Counted from the stretch's first letter, positions 41,236-53,335 are shown. The stretch is DNA of 64,000 nt from Longimicrobium sp. (GCA_036389795.1 DASVWD010000048.1:1-64000), one strand, 5' to 3'. Notes: generated from the sequence alone by a model not told the origin. Program-made: numbers and translations.

Positions 41236-41925
41236 ATGACGAAATCCGACCGACAGGACCACACGGGCGAGCGGCGGGACGGCGGGAGCCGCGCGCTCGC
41301 GCTGGGCGCCGTGGCGGTGGGCGCGGCGGCGGGGTTCGCGCTGCTGAACGCCGCCGTCGTCCGCCGCCACACCGCGGCCGCCGACGAGGAGGTGCGCAGG
41401 CGCACGGCGAGCCCCCGCGGCCACCCGGCCCGCCGCGTGGCCCGAGCCATGGCGCCCGCCGGCAAGTGGTGGACGTACGTCCCGGCGGCGCTCGCGGCGT
41501 CCACCTGCGTGCTCGCCGGCCCCGGGCCGCGCGGGGAGGACGCGGCGCGGTCGCGCAGGGCCGGCGCGGGCGCCGTGATGCTGGCGGGCGCCGTGGCCAC
41601 CGCGCTCAACCCGGCGTTCGACCGCTGGCTCCCCCAGCCGCCGACGCCGCCCGGGCACCGGAAGCGCAACAAGCCGGTCTTCCCGAGCGGCCACGCCTTC
41701 GGCCCCGGCGCCGTGTCCCTGGCCGCCGCGTACGTCCTGGCGCGCGAGGAGATCGCCCGCCCCGCCGCCACCGTCCCTGTGGCGCTGGCGCTGCCGCTCG
41801 CGCTGGCCGGTGGCCGCGTGCTGGAGGAGAAGCACTGGGCGTCCGACGTGCTCGGCGGACTCCTGGGCGGCCTCGCCGTCGCCGCCGCGTGCCTCGCCGC
41901 GTACGAGGCCGTGCGCGGGCGATGA
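41236..41925 (+). CDS. PAP2-family membrane phosphatase
   Basis: A 229-residue protein with about five membrane segments. Phosphatase motifs: KRNKPVFPSGHAF (motif 2, PSGH) and GGRVLEEKHWASDVLGG (motif 3: Arg, His and Asp of RxxxxxHxxxD). Motif 1 (KxxxxxxRP) is loosely represented by RKRNKP. It probably removes phosphate from a lipid such as undecaprenyl or phosphatidyl phosphate. No partner genes nearby. The 214 bases after it contain TATCTT at 42066 but no convincing promoter. Confidence 0.82.
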   Translation: MTKSDRQDHTGERRDGGSRALALGAVAVGAAAGFALLNAAVVRRHTAAADEEVRRRTASPRGHPARRVARAMAPAGKWWTYVPAALAASTCVLAGPGPRGEDAARSRRAGAGAVMLAGAVATALNPAFDRWLPQPPTPPGHRKRNKPVFPSGHAFGPGAVSLAAAYVLAREEIARPAATVPVALALPLALAGGRVLEEKHWASDVLGGLLGGLAVAAACLAAYEAVRGR

Positions 41926-42139
41926 CGGCGGGCGGCGCCGCCACGAACCCGTCCACTCGAGGAGCCTCTCCCGGCCTGACGGGTCTGCTCCCGAGGCCAC
42001 CCTCTCCGCGCCACCGTACGCAGGCACCTGCCCACGCGCTGGCGCACCTTTTCCGGTCGCGAATGTATCTTGCCCGGACGAGCGGACCAGCCTAGATTCG
42101 GAATAAACTGGACGGACCGCACCCAGCCAACGGGCTTCC

Positions 42140-42601
42140 ATGTCGCGGAAGATCACGGCCGACGAGGTCGCCGACTACTTCATCGCCCTGGCGCACCAGC
42201 GGAGCGCTTCGGTGAACAACCTGAAGCTCCAGAAGCTGCTGTACTACGCGCAGGCGTGGCACCTGGCGCTGTACAACCGGCCGCTGTTCCCGGAGAAGTT
42301 CCAGGCGTGGATCTCCGGACCGGTGATCCCGTCCGTATACTGGCGCTTCAAGGAGTTCGGAATCTGCGACATCCCCCCGTCTCCGGCCGTCCCGGCACTT
42401 CCGCCCGATGCCGCGGCGTTCCTGAACGAAGTAGCGGGCGAATACCTTCTCCTGGACGAGTGGGAGCTCGACGGAATGACGCGCCGCGAGCTTCCCTGGC
42501 TGGAGGCCCGCGGGGGGATCGATCCCGCGGACCCTTGCAGCACCGAGCTTTCGGAAGAGGACATGCGGGCATACTTCCGGCGCCTCGCCGACGCCGCCTG
42601 A
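42140..42601 (+). CDS. Panacea-domain (DUF4065/SocA-like) protein, probable antitoxin
   Basis: A 153-residue protein. The domain opens with KITADEVADYFIALAHQ and continues with the family hallmark NNLKLQKLLYYAQAWHLAL, then FQAWISGPVIPSVYWRF. Panacea domains occur in Caulobacter SocA and in many toxin-antitoxin pairs, where the domain neutralises varied toxins. The gene is three bases upstream of a small unrecognised gene, in the order antitoxin-toxin. Codon use is less GC-extreme than the surroundings. Confidence 0.85.
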   Translation: MSRKITADEVADYFIALAHQRSASVNNLKLQKLLYYAQAWHLALYNRPLFPEKFQAWISGPVIPSVYWRFKEFGICDIPPSPAVPALPPDAAAFLNEVAGEYLLLDEWELDGMTRRELPWLEARGGIDPADPCSTELSEEDMRAYFRRLADAA

Positions 42602-42604
42602 GTC

Positions 42605-43000
42605 GTGAAGCGAGATCTCCGCTCCCCAGGGATCCGGCGCGCAGATCGGCTGCTGCTTTTCTCGTTCAGGTTCCTCGATACGTCGCATCCGGCGTTCGAC
42701 GTCGGCGGGCAGAGCGGGCGCTATTTCCAGCTCCTCCTGGCGCGTCTGAGGGAGTTGTCGATGCTCAGCGTGTCCGAGTTTCGCGCCAGCCGCTCGGGAA
42801 CCCTGCGGGTCCATCCGATCAACTTCGCGGACGAGCGCGTATCGGTCGACGGGTTCGGCATCCGCGGCGACATCGACGCGGACGAGCTGGCGTGGCAGTT
42901 CGCCCTCTCGGCGAACGAGCACGGGCGGGTGCACGGGTTCCTGGTCGACGACACCTTCTTCGTGCGCTGGCTGGACCCGGAGCACAACCTCTACGCCTGA
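42605..43000 (+). CDS. Putative Panacea-linked toxin, family unknown
   Basis: A 131-residue protein starting at GTG 42605. Segments such as FSFRFLDTSHPAFDVGGQ, YFQLLLARLRELSMLSVSEF, HPINFADERVSVDGFG and the terminal EHGRVHGFLVDDTFFVRWLD look like a conserved family often found beside Panacea genes, but I cannot name it. No known nuclease or kinase motif is visible. Toxicity is inferred only from size and partnership. It ends 33 bases before a hairpin terminator, so the pair is a complete two-gene unit. Confidence 0.6.
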   Translation: MKRDLRSPGIRRADRLLLFSFRFLDTSHPAFDVGGQSGRYFQLLLARLRELSMLSVSEFRASRSGTLRVHPINFADERVSVDGFGIRGDIDADELAWQFALSANEHGRVHGFLVDDTFFVRWLDPEHNLYA

Positions 43001-43032
43001 GCCCCGGGCGAGGGACCGGCGAGCCTGCCGGG

Positions 43033-43056
43033 AGCGGCGCCCATCGCGGCGCCGCT
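43033..43056 (+). terminator. Terminator after the Panacea module
   Basis: Perfect 9-bp stem AGCGGCGCC / GGCGCCGCT followed by TCGCGTTT. The rest of the gap to dnaK has no gene, no CIRCE element and no clear promoter. Confidence 0.7.
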
Positions 43057-43272
43057 TCGCGTTTCATGCGCCTGCCGGGACGGCACGCGGCGAAACCCGC
43101 CACAATGGCCCGGAACCGCGGCGCGAAGCTGCGGATATGGCAGGAAAACGGGAGAAACAGGTGGCATCGGCGTTGCACCCCCCGGCAGGCAGCAACCCTG
43201 TGCGCCGGGGGCCGAGGGCAGGCCCCGGGGCGCCATCATCCCACGTCTACCAACGAACGCGAAAGGACCTAG

Positions 43273-45249
<1,977 letters not shown>

Positions 45250-45279
45250 CGCCGCCGGCGCTCGCCTCCGCCGCGAGGG

Positions 45280-45316
45280 CTTCGGCCCCGTCCCGATGGC
45301 CGGGGCGGGGCCGAAG
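45280..45316 (+). terminator. dnaK terminator
   Basis: CTTCGGCCCCGTCCC pairing with GGGGCGGGGCCGAAG, one mismatch, followed by TCTT. Confidence 0.75.
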
Positions 45317-45329
45317 TCTTGCAGCGCAC

Positions 45330-45386
45330 GGCGAGTGCGAAAGTGCGAAGTGCGAGAGTGCGAAAGTGCGGAGTACGAGGTGCGGC
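45330..45386. repeat. Tandem GTGCGAAA short-unit repeat
   Basis: GCGAGTGCGAAAGTGCGAAG, then GTGCGAGAGTGCGAAAGTGC and GGAGTACGAGGTGCGG: degenerate ~9-bp units. The complement occurs at 21671-21712, and a short piece at 47040-47062. Confidence 0.75.
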
Positions 45387-45474
45387 GTGCAGCCGGGGAA
45401 CCGCGCCGGGGCGGCGGGGTTAATCCTCGGCTAATCCGCGCGGGCTTCCCGAGCGCGCGGCTTCGACGGCAGTA

Positions 45475-45506
45475 TTGATGGGGCGCTCCAGCCCCCGATG
45501 TACCCT
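45475..45506 (+). promoter_or_regulatory. Probable htrA promoter
   Basis: TTGATG (45475-45480), 18-bp spacer, TGTACC (45499-45504). It overlaps an upstream ATG at 45498, which favours the ATG at 45522 as the real start. Confidence 0.45.
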
Positions 45507-45521
45507 CACCCGCAGCGTGCC

Positions 45522-47036
45522 ATGCCAGATCCAGTTCGTGCCAAGCTCAAGCTGATCGGCTTCACGGCCGTGGCGTTCACCGGCGGGATCCTGCTGGCCT
45601 CGGGGCTCGACCTCACGGCCGGGAGCCACGCCACCACGGTGCTGCAGACGGCGCCCACCCGGCAGGACATCAAGCCGGTGGCCGACCTCAGCCAGGCCTT
45701 CATCTCCATCGCCGAGTCGGTGACGCCGGCGGTGGTGGCGATCGAGACCGAGCGCAACGCCGGCGCCCAGGGGCGCGACCGGGAGCAGGTTCCCGAGGAC
45801 CTCCGGCGGATGTTCCCGTTCCGCTTCCCCGACCAGGACGTGCCGCAGGAGGCGCGCGGCTCGGGGTTCCTCATCAGCGAGGACGGCTACATCATCACCA
45901 ACAACCACGTGGTGCAGGAGGCCGACCGGATCAACGTGGTCTTCCAGGACAACCGGCACCTGCAGGCGCGCCTGGTGGGGCGCGACCCCAACACCGACAT
46001 CGCGGTGATCAAGGTGGAGGGGCGCTTCCCCATGGTGCGCATGGCCCGCTCCGAGGAGGCGCGCATCGGCGAGTGGGTGCTGGCCATCGGCAACCCGCTG
46101 GACCTGGGGATCACCGTGACCTCGGGGATCATCAGCGCCAAGGGGCGGGGGCTCGACATCATCCGGCAGTCGTCGGGGAGCAACTGGGCGATCGAGGACT
46201 TCATCCAGACCGACGCGCCGATCAACCCCGGCAACTCGGGCGGCCCGCTGGTGAACCTGCGCGGCGAGGTGGTGGGGGTGAACACGGCCATCGCCTCGCG
46301 CACCGGCTTCTACTCGGGGTACGGGTTCGCCGTCCCCATCGACCTGGCGCGGCGCATCGCCGACGACCTGATCCGCTACGGCAAGGTGCGCCGGCCCGCG
46401 CTGGGGGTGCACGTGACGCAGGTGTCGCCCGAGGACGCCGAGGTCTACAAGCTGGAGCGCATCGAGGGCGTGGTGGCGCAGGACTTCCCCGAGGGGAGCG
46501 CCGCCCGCCGCGCCGGCCTGGAGCCGGGCGACGTGATCGTGTCGGTCGACGGCAAGCCGGTGGAGCGCGTGGGCCAGTTCCAGCGCATCATCGCCTCGTA
46601 CCGCCCGGGCGACGAGGTCACCCTGGACCTGATCCGCTACGGCAACCGCCGCCGCGTGAAGGTCACGCTGTCGGAGGCGCCCACCGAGCCAGTGGCCACG
46701 CGCGTGGCCGGCGGCCCCGAGCGCGGCACTCCCGAGAGCGAGTCGGGCTCCCGGCTGGGGGTGGCGGTGTCGCCGCTCACGACGGAGCTGGCCCGGCAGC
46801 TCGGCTACGACCAGACCGGCGGCATCGTCATCACCGACGTGCAGCCGTACGGCCCGGTGGGCCGCCTGGGCGTGGGCGAGGGGACGCGCATCCTGGCGGT
46901 GGACGGCCGGCCGGTGCCGGACGTGGCCTCCTTCCGCCGCGCCGTGGCGGGGAAGGGGCCGGGCGACATCGTCTCGCTCCAGCTGCAGTTCCGCAACGGC
47001 TCGCGGACGATCCTGAACGTGCGGCTGCCGTCGTGA
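45522..47036 (+). CDS. degQ: HtrA/DegQ-type periplasmic serine protease
   Basis: About 504 residues from ATG 45522. An N-terminal membrane anchor/signal (LKLIGFTAVAFTGGILLASGL) is followed by the trypsin-like domain with His in GYIITNNHVVQEADR, Asp in NTDIAVIKVEG and Ser in INPGNSGGPLVNLRGEVVG. Two PDZ domains follow (GVVAQDFPEGSAARRAGLEP and GIVITDVQPYGPVGRLGV). This is the Do/DegP/DegQ architecture: a protease-chaperone of the cell envelope. Its place beside dnaK fits stress protection, though each gene has its own terminator and promoter. Confidence 0.95.
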   Translation: MPDPVRAKLKLIGFTAVAFTGGILLASGLDLTAGSHATTVLQTAPTRQDIKPVADLSQAFISIAESVTPAVVAIETERNAGAQGRDREQVPEDLRRMFPFRFPDQDVPQEARGSGFLISEDGYIITNNHVVQEADRINVVFQDNRHLQARLVGRDPNTDIAVIKVEGRFPMVRMARSEEARIGEWVLAIGNPLDLGITVTSGIISAKGRGLDIIRQSSGSNWAIEDFIQTDAPINPGNSGGPLVNLRGEVVGVNTAIASRTGFYSGYGFAVPIDLARRIADDLIRYGKVRRPALGVHVTQVSPEDAEVYKLERIEGVVAQDFPEGSAARRAGLEPGDVIVSVDGKPVERVGQFQRIIASYRPGDEVTLDLIRYGNRRRVKVTLSEAPTEPVATRVAGGPERGTPESESGSRLGVAVSPLTTELARQLGYDQTGGIVITDVQPYGPVGRLGVGEGTRILAVDGRPVPDVASFRRAVAGKGPGDIVSLQLQFRNGSRTILNVRLPS

Positions 47037-47108
47037 CCGCGAAGTGCCGAGTGCGAAGTGCTGAGCAGGTGAGGAGCTGGAGGTAGGATCGATGTCTGCC
47101 TGACGAGG

Positions 47109-47137
47109 AACGGCCGCCCGATGCGTGGGCGGCCGTT
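47109..47137 (+). terminator. Terminator downstream of htrA
   Basis: Perfect 11-bp stem AACGGCCGCCC / GGGCGGCCGTT followed by CGCGTTG. Confidence 0.6.
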
Positions 47138-47148
47138 CGCGTTGTCGA

Positions 47149-47208
47149 ATCACGCAGAGCAGCAGAGGAGAGCGCTGTTCTCTGCTGACTCTGCTGCTCT
47201 GCGTGAGA
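47149..47208. repeat. Long inverted repeat of the CACGCAGAG family, copy 3
   Basis: Left arm TCACGCAGAGCAGCAGAG (47149-47166) and right arm CTCTGCTGCTCTGCGTGA (47190-47207) pair over ~18 bp. Confidence 0.9.
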
Positions 47209-47258
47209 CATTCGGTTTCAACCTCGATCCAGCACGACGTCCGGCGATGCGGCGCGGC

Positions 47259-47564
47259 TCACGCGGCCCGCGACGGCTCGTGGCCGCGGCGGTGGAAGGC
47301 GGGGCCGCGCCAGCCGCAGGCGGTGCAGGTGCGGTAGCTGGAGCGGCCGAGGGTGAGCAGGCGCAGCGGCCGGAACCACGGGGGCGGGCGCCGGCGGACG
47401 GTGCGCCGGCGGCAGCGCGGGCAGTCCTTCCCGAACGCGGGGCCCGAGAGGTCGAGCTCCGGCTTCCAGCGGCGCGAGCGCCAGTACGGCAGCAGCCACT
47501 CGCAGCGGGGACAGCGCAGCGTGGTGAAGCGCACGGTGTGCGCGCACTTCCGGCAGAGCAGCAT
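47259..47564 (-). CDS. Small zinc-ribbon protein, hypothetical
   Basis: A 101-residue basic protein starting MLLCRKCAHTVRF. Four CxxC pairs are visible: CRKC, CPRC, CPRC and CTAC (in YRTCTACGWRGPAFHRRG), enough for two zinc ribbons. It has a Trp/Arg-rich centre (LLPYWRSRRWKPEL). I do not recognise a family; DNA or RNA binding is a guess. It lies just downstream of the tRNA terminator on the same strand. Confidence 0.5.
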   Translation of the reverse strand: MLLCRKCAHTVRFTTLRCPRCEWLLPYWRSRRWKPELDLSGPAFGKDCPRCRRRTVRRRPPPWFRPLRLLTLGRSSYRTCTACGWRGPAFHRRGHEPSRAA

Positions 47565-47641
47565 GCGAGTCGTCGTCGAGAGGCGGACGGCCTCCCGCGT
47601 CCGGCGAGGGAGCGGGGGCCGCCCGGTGCATGCGCACGAAA

Positions 47642-47669
47642 AAGGCCGCTCCCGACAGGAAGCGGCCTT
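47642..47669 (-). terminator. Terminator of the tRNA-Met transcript
   Basis: Stem AAGGCCGCT / AGCGGCCTT with a C/A-rich loop, followed on the minus strand by TTTTTCGTG. Confidence 0.85.
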
Positions 47670-47687
47670 CGATCTTTCGGGATGCAG

Positions 47688-47761
47688 TAGCAGGGGGGGG
47701 ACTCGAACCCCCGACCCCGGCATTATGAGTGCCGTGCTCTAACCAGCTGAGCTACCCTGCC
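47688..47761 (-). tRNA. tRNA-Met (elongator), anticodon CAT
   Basis: A 74-base cloverleaf. The acceptor stem GGCAGGG / CCCTGCT has a G-T first pair. The D-arm is GCTCAGCTGGTTAGAGC. The anticodon stem-loop is CGGCA-CTCATAA-TGCCG with CAT at 47725-47727. The T-arm is GGGGGTTCGAGTCCCCC. The D-arm and anticodon surroundings match the elongator Met tRNA rather than tRNA-Ile2. CCA is not encoded. Confidence 0.95.
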
Positions 47762-47777
47762 TCGGGCCGACGAAAGA

Positions 47778-47800
47778 GGCCGGTCCGCCGGGGACCGGCC
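47778..47800 (-). terminator. Hairpin between the two tRNA genes
   Basis: Perfect 9-bp stem GGCCGGTCC / GGACCGGCC followed on the minus strand by TCTTTCG. It could terminate after initiator tRNA or act as a processing site. Confidence 0.6.
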
Positions 47801-47810
47801 CCTTTCGGGA

Positions 47811-47884
<74 letters not shown>

Positions 47885-47896
47885 TCGTAGGCCATA

Positions 47897-47921
47897 AATG
47901 TAAGCGCCAGGCCCGCGTGTG

Positions 47922-47925
<4 letters not shown>
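47897..47925 (-). promoter_or_regulatory. Promoter of the tRNA pair
   Basis: Minus strand TTGACA (47920-47925), 17-bp spacer, TACATT (47897-47902). The -35 overlaps the stop codon of ftsB. The expected start is just before the initiator tRNA. Confidence 0.8.
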
Positions 47926-49598
<1,673 letters not shown>

Positions 49599-49650
49599 CA
49601 GAATCGCGGGTGGACTGTTCCGCTCGGCACGAGGTCCGGCAAAAGATTTT

Positions 49651-49733
49651 TCTCACGCAGAGGAAGCAGAGGTAGCAGAGAAACACCATGCGGATGATGA
49701 GTTCTCTGCTACCTCTGCTGACTCTGCGTGAGG
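49651..49733. repeat. Long inverted repeat of the CACGCAGAG family, copy 4
   Basis: Left arm CTCACGCAGAG..GCAGAGGTAGCAGAGAA (49652-49682) and right arm TTCTCTGCTACCTCTGC..CTCTGCGTGAG (49702-49732). About 29 of 32 positions pair. It sits between the divergent eno and TPR promoters. Confidence 0.9.
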
Positions 49734-49818
49734 CCTGTTGTTTTCAGGATTCGGAATCGATGCCTGTGGGACCGGCCCCCGCGCAGGCGTGGGACGGCGC
49801 AAACCTCCGCGCCGTTGC

Positions 49819-49847
49819 TTGTAAACGGTTCCGCGTCTCGCTATCTT
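49819..49847 (+). promoter_or_regulatory. Promoter of the TPR gene
   Basis: TTGTAA (49819-49824), 17-bp spacer, TATCTT (49842-49847), about 70 bases before the ATG at 49919. Confidence 0.6.
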
Positions 49848-49918
49848 CTTCGTCCTACTGCCATTCCGGCCCGCCGAGCCCGTTCCCCCGACGCGCGGCC
49901 CCACCCCACCCGACCCGC

Positions 49919-51925
49919 ATGGCGAACCCGGCGAAACTGAGGGAGCAGGCCCGCGCCTACGAGCTGCGCGACCAGTGGCACGCGGCCATCGGCACCTACC
50001 ACGAGCTGCTGGAGGCGTCCGAGGGCGGCGACGTCGACATCGGCATCTGGAACCGCATCGGCGACCTGCACCTGCGGCTGAACGAGACCGAGCTCGCCAT
50101 CCAGGCGTACGAGTCGGCCGTCTCCGCGTACGTGGAGGTGGGGCTCTACAACAACGCCATCGCGCTCTGCCGCAAGGTGCTGCGCCTGGTGCCGGGGCGG
50201 GCGCAGACCTACCTGCGCCTGGGGCAGATCAGCGCCGCCAAGGGGTTCTTCGCCGACGCGCGGCAGAACTTCCTGGAGTACGCCGACCGCATGCGCAAAG
50301 CGGGGAAGGTGGACGCCGCCTTCGACGCGCTGAAGGAGTTCGCCGACCTCTCCCCCGACCCGGCGGACGTGCGCCGCCTGCTGGCCGACCAGTTCCTGGC
50401 CCACGGCCGCCGCGACGAAGCCGTCGAGCAGCTCCGCCTCCTCCTGGCCCCGCTCGTGGAGAGCGGCGACCGCGAGGGGGCCGACGCGGTGCGGCAGCAG
50501 ATCCTGGGCATCGACCCCGGCGCCTCCACCGAGCCGCTCGCGCGCGCCGCCCGGGCCGCCGCGGGCGACGACTTCCAGCAGGCCTTCGACAGCGGCGGGC
50601 CGGGCGCGCCGTCCGCCGGGGCCGGCGGCGCGCGCGCCGACCACGTGCCGACCGCCCCGGAGGAGGCCGCCGCGCCGGGCGAGGTCGCGCCGATCGCCGG
50701 GCTGGAGAGCACGATGATCGGCACGGGCCGCGGCGGAGCGGCCGCGGCGGACGACGACGAGGAGGTGGTGGGCGGCGACCTGCCGCTCATCGACCCCGAC
50801 GCCGCGCCCGCGCCGGCCGCCGACCCCGCGCGCTTCGGCGAGGTCTCGCTCGGGCAGCCGCTGGAATTCGCCCCCGGCGCGGGCGACGACGAGGAGGAGG
50901 GCGAGCCGCTCCCGCTGATCGACCCGGGCGAGGAGCCCGTGGCGCCGGGGCGCGACCGGCTGCCGGAGCTGCGGGCCCGGGTGGCCGCCGCCCCGGCCGA
51001 CCACGCCGCCCGCGACGAGCTGGTGCACGCGCTGCACGAGCGCGGGCTCTCGCACGAGGTGCCGGCGCTGCTGGAGGAGGCGCACCGCGACCTGGCGGTG
51101 CGGGGGCAGTACCTGGACGCCATCCAGCCCCTCTCGGCGCTCGTCCGCCTGCGCCCCGGCGACCCGCTGCTCCTGCAGAAGCGGGTGGAGTACGCCTTCA
51201 AGTCGGGCGACCGCGACGCGCAGGTGGAGGCGTACCTGGCGCTCGGCCGCCACTTCACCGCCTCGGGCGACCGGGCGCGCGGCGAGGCCGTCTTCCAGCG
51301 CGTGCTGGAGCTGGACCCGCAGAACCCGGAGGCCCGCGCCGCCGTCCCGCGCCAGGCGCCCGCCGCCCCGGCGCAGCCGGCCGCCGAGTACGTGGACCTG
51401 GGCGCGCTGATCCTGGACGACGAGCGCGAGACCACCACCCGCTTCGTGGTGGAGGAGAAGGAGCCCAGCGGCGACGAGGACCGCGACTTCGCCGAGATGC
51501 TGGCCCACTTCCGCCAGAAGGTGGCCGAGAACATCGAGGTGGAGGACGTGCAGAGCCACTACGACCTGGGGCTCGCCTTCAAGGAGATGGGGCTGGTGGA
51601 CGAGGCGATCGCCGAGTTCCAGGTGGCGCTGCGCGGCGGGGCCAACCCGCTGGCCACGCTGGAGCTGCTGGGCCAGTGCTTCGTGGAGAAGGGGCAGTAC
51701 GCGGTGGCGGCGCGCGTGCTGGACCGCGCCTACCGGCTGCCGCACGCCTCCGACGCCGAGCTGGTGGGGGTGCTCTACCAGCTGGGGCGCGTGGAGGAGG
51801 CGCTCGGGCGGCCCGCGCAGGCCATCGAGTACTACGAGCGGGTGCTCTCGGTGGACATCCGCTTCCGCGACACCGCGCGGCGGATCGAGGCGCTCAGGGC
51901 GGCCAGCGGCGCGGCGCCGCTTTGA
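49919..51925 (+). CDS. Large TPR protein with acidic disordered linkers, paralogue 1
   Basis: A 668-residue cytoplasmic protein (no signal). Residues 1-180 hold TPR units (YELRDQWHAAIGTYHELLEA, LYNNAIALCRKVLRLVPG). Residues ~200-345 are a low-complexity Ala/Pro/Asp/Glu linker with repeated motifs LPLIDP (twice) and FGEVSLGQPLEF. More TPRs follow (residues ~350-470), then a second linker (EYVDLGALILDDE) and a final TPR block (YDLGLAFKEMGLVDEAIAEF, AIEYYERVLSVD). The motif (F/W)GEVxL recurs in the second TPR protein at 62389. A scaffold role is likely; nothing in the sequence indicates catalysis. Confidence 0.8.
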   Translation: MANPAKLREQARAYELRDQWHAAIGTYHELLEASEGGDVDIGIWNRIGDLHLRLNETELAIQAYESAVSAYVEVGLYNNAIALCRKVLRLVPGRAQTYLRLGQISAAKGFFADARQNFLEYADRMRKAGKVDAAFDALKEFADLSPDPADVRRLLADQFLAHGRRDEAVEQLRLLLAPLVESGDREGADAVRQQILGIDPGASTEPLARAARAAAGDDFQQAFDSGGPGAPSAGAGGARADHVPTAPEEAAAPGEVAPIAGLESTMIGTGRGGAAAADDDEEVVGGDLPLIDPDAAPAPAADPARFGEVSLGQPLEFAPGAGDDEEEGEPLPLIDPGEEPVAPGRDRLPELRARVAAAPADHAARDELVHALHERGLSHEVPALLEEAHRDLAVRGQYLDAIQPLSALVRLRPGDPLLLQKRVEYAFKSGDRDAQVEAYLALGRHFTASGDRARGEAVFQRVLELDPQNPEARAAVPRQAPAAPAQPAAEYVDLGALILDDERETTTRFVVEEKEPSGDEDRDFAEMLAHFRQKVAENIEVEDVQSHYDLGLAFKEMGLVDEAIAEFQVALRGGANPLATLELLGQCFVEKGQYAVAARVLDRAYRLPHASDAELVGVLYQLGRVEEALGRPAQAIEYYERVLSVDIRFRDTARRIEALRAASGAAPL

Positions 51926-51950
51926 CACCGCCGGAAGCCGCCCTTAGCTT
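51922..51950 (+). promoter_or_regulatory. Promoter of the polyprenyl synthase gene
   Basis: TTGACA (51922-51927), 17-bp spacer, TAGCTT (51945-51950). Both hexamers match the M50 promoter at 6766. The -35 overlaps the stop codon of the TPR gene. Confidence 0.75.
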
Positions 51951-51993
51951 ACCGCCGTTTTCACCCCCGGTCCCGACGCGACACACCCGGCGA

Positions 51994-52983
51994 ATGACGC
52001 TGCGCACCGCACCTCCCCGGCTCTCCGACATCCACGCGCCCGTCCGCGAGCGGCTGGACGCCGTGGTCGACGAGATCCGCCGCATCGTGGTCTCCGACTT
52101 CGCGCCGGTCGACGAGGTCAACCACTACCTGCTCAAGCTGCGCGGCAAGCTCTTCCGCCCCGGGCTGGTGCTCCTCTGCGACGAGCTGGGGGGCGGCTCG
52201 CACCGCGAGGCCGAGACGCTGGCGGCCATCATCGAGCTGGTGCACCTGGCCACGCTGGTGCACGACGACGCGGTGGACCACTCGGTGCTGCGCCGGGGGA
52301 TGCCCACGGTGAACGCCCTCTGGAGCCACCAGGTGGCCATCATCATGGGCGACTACCTGTACTCGCGCTCGATCACCGAGATCACCCGGCTGGGCCAGCT
52401 GGAGCCGATCCGGGTGATCGCCGCGGCGGCCAACGCCATGACCGTGGGCGAGATGCGGCAGCTGGTGTCGCACGACGCGCTGCACTTCTCCGAGGACGAC
52501 TACTACCGGCTGATCGACAGCAAGACGGCCTCGCTGATGGCGGCCGCCTGCGAGATGGGGGCGCTCACCGGCGCGCCGGCGTACCGCGGGCAGGTGGCGC
52601 GCTACGGGCGCTGGCTGGGGCACGCCTTCCAGATCGCCGACGACCTGCTGGACTACACGGCCGACGCCGAGGTGACGGGGAAGCCGTCGGGGCTGGACCT
52701 GCGCGAGCACAAGGTGACGCTGCCGCTGATCCACGCGCTGCCGCGGCTGGGGCCGGCCGAGCGCGCGGAGGTCGAGGCGCTCTTCCGCGACCCCGAGCCG
52801 GCCGACGAGGCGATCCACGAGGTGGTGGAGCTGGTGAAGGCGCACGGCGGGCTCGACTACGCGCGCGAGAAGGCGGGCGAGGCGGCGCAGTGGGCGCACG
52901 ACGCGCTGGAGGGGCTCCCCGAGGGCCCGGCGCTGGAGAGCCTGCGCGAGAGCATCACCTACGCGGTGGAGCGCCGCAAGTGA
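51994..52983 (+). CDS. Trans-polyprenyl diphosphate synthase (IspB-type)
   Basis: A 329-residue isoprenoid chain-elongation enzyme. KLRGKLFRPGLVLL binds the diphosphate. The first Asp-rich motif is LVHDDAVDHS (DDxxD at 91-95), and the second is FQIADDLLDYTAD. Length and motifs suit long-chain products such as the side chain of menaquinone. The residues just before DDxxD (ATLVH, without bulky aromatics) fit a long product, but the chain length cannot be fixed from sequence. No menaquinone genes are in the window. Confidence 0.9.
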   Translation: MTLRTAPPRLSDIHAPVRERLDAVVDEIRRIVVSDFAPVDEVNHYLLKLRGKLFRPGLVLLCDELGGGSHREAETLAAIIELVHLATLVHDDAVDHSVLRRGMPTVNALWSHQVAIIMGDYLYSRSITEITRLGQLEPIRVIAAAANAMTVGEMRQLVSHDALHFSEDDYYRLIDSKTASLMAAACEMGALTGAPAYRGQVARYGRWLGHAFQIADDLLDYTADAEVTGKPSGLDLREHKVTLPLIHALPRLGPAERAEVEALFRDPEPADEAIHEVVELVKAHGGLDYAREKAGEAAQWAHDALEGLPEGPALESLRESITYAVERRK

Positions 52984-53059
52984 CGGCACCGCATTTGCCG
53001 GGGCACGGCGGGCGCACGGGCGGGCCAGGCGGAAACGGACACCGGGGGCGGGAGGGGAG

Positions 53060-53335
53060 ATGAGCGCGACGACGCGCCGGCGGATGGGGCGGCTGCTGGT
53101 GGTGGTGCTGATCGGGCTGGTGCTGGGGGCGCTCTTGTCGGAGCTGGCGGTGCGCTTCATGCCCGACAGCACGGCGCGCACCTTCTTCACCACCTCGGTG
53201 TCGGCGGCGTTCGGGCCGCTGGTGATCGACCTGGTGGCCGTGGGTTTCACCATCGGCCCGCTGGTGATCCGGCTCGACTTCCTCTCCGTGCTCGGCGTGC
53301 TGGTGGTGGCGCTGGCCGCGCGGACGTGGCTCTGA
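53060..53335 (+). CDS. Small membrane protein (DUF4321-like)
   Basis: A 91-residue protein with GGGAGGGGAG before the ATG. Two hydrophobic segments: LLVVVLIGLVLGALLSEL near the N-terminus and LVIRLDFLSVLGVLVVALAA at the end. The middle VIDLVAVGFTIGPLVIRL matches the pattern of DUF4321 proteins. Function unknown. It is followed by a strong terminator. Confidence 0.72.
   Translation: MSATTRRRMGRLLVVVLIGLVLGALLSELAVRFMPDSTARTFFTTSVSAAFGPLVIDLVAVGFTIGPLVIRLDFLSVLGVLVVALAARTWL

Noticed and set aside
47688-47761. The possibility that the CAT-anticodon tRNA is tRNA-Ile2.
   Set aside because: The D-arm and anticodon arm (GCTCAGCTGGTTAGAGC and CACTCATAATG) match elongator tRNA-Met closely. A whole-genome check for another CAT tRNA and for tilS would settle it.
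49688-49918. An upstream extension of the TPR gene to 49688.
   Set aside because: The frame is open, but the segment covers an inverted repeat and the TTGTAA-N17-TATCTT promoter. The TPR domain starts directly after ATG 49919.
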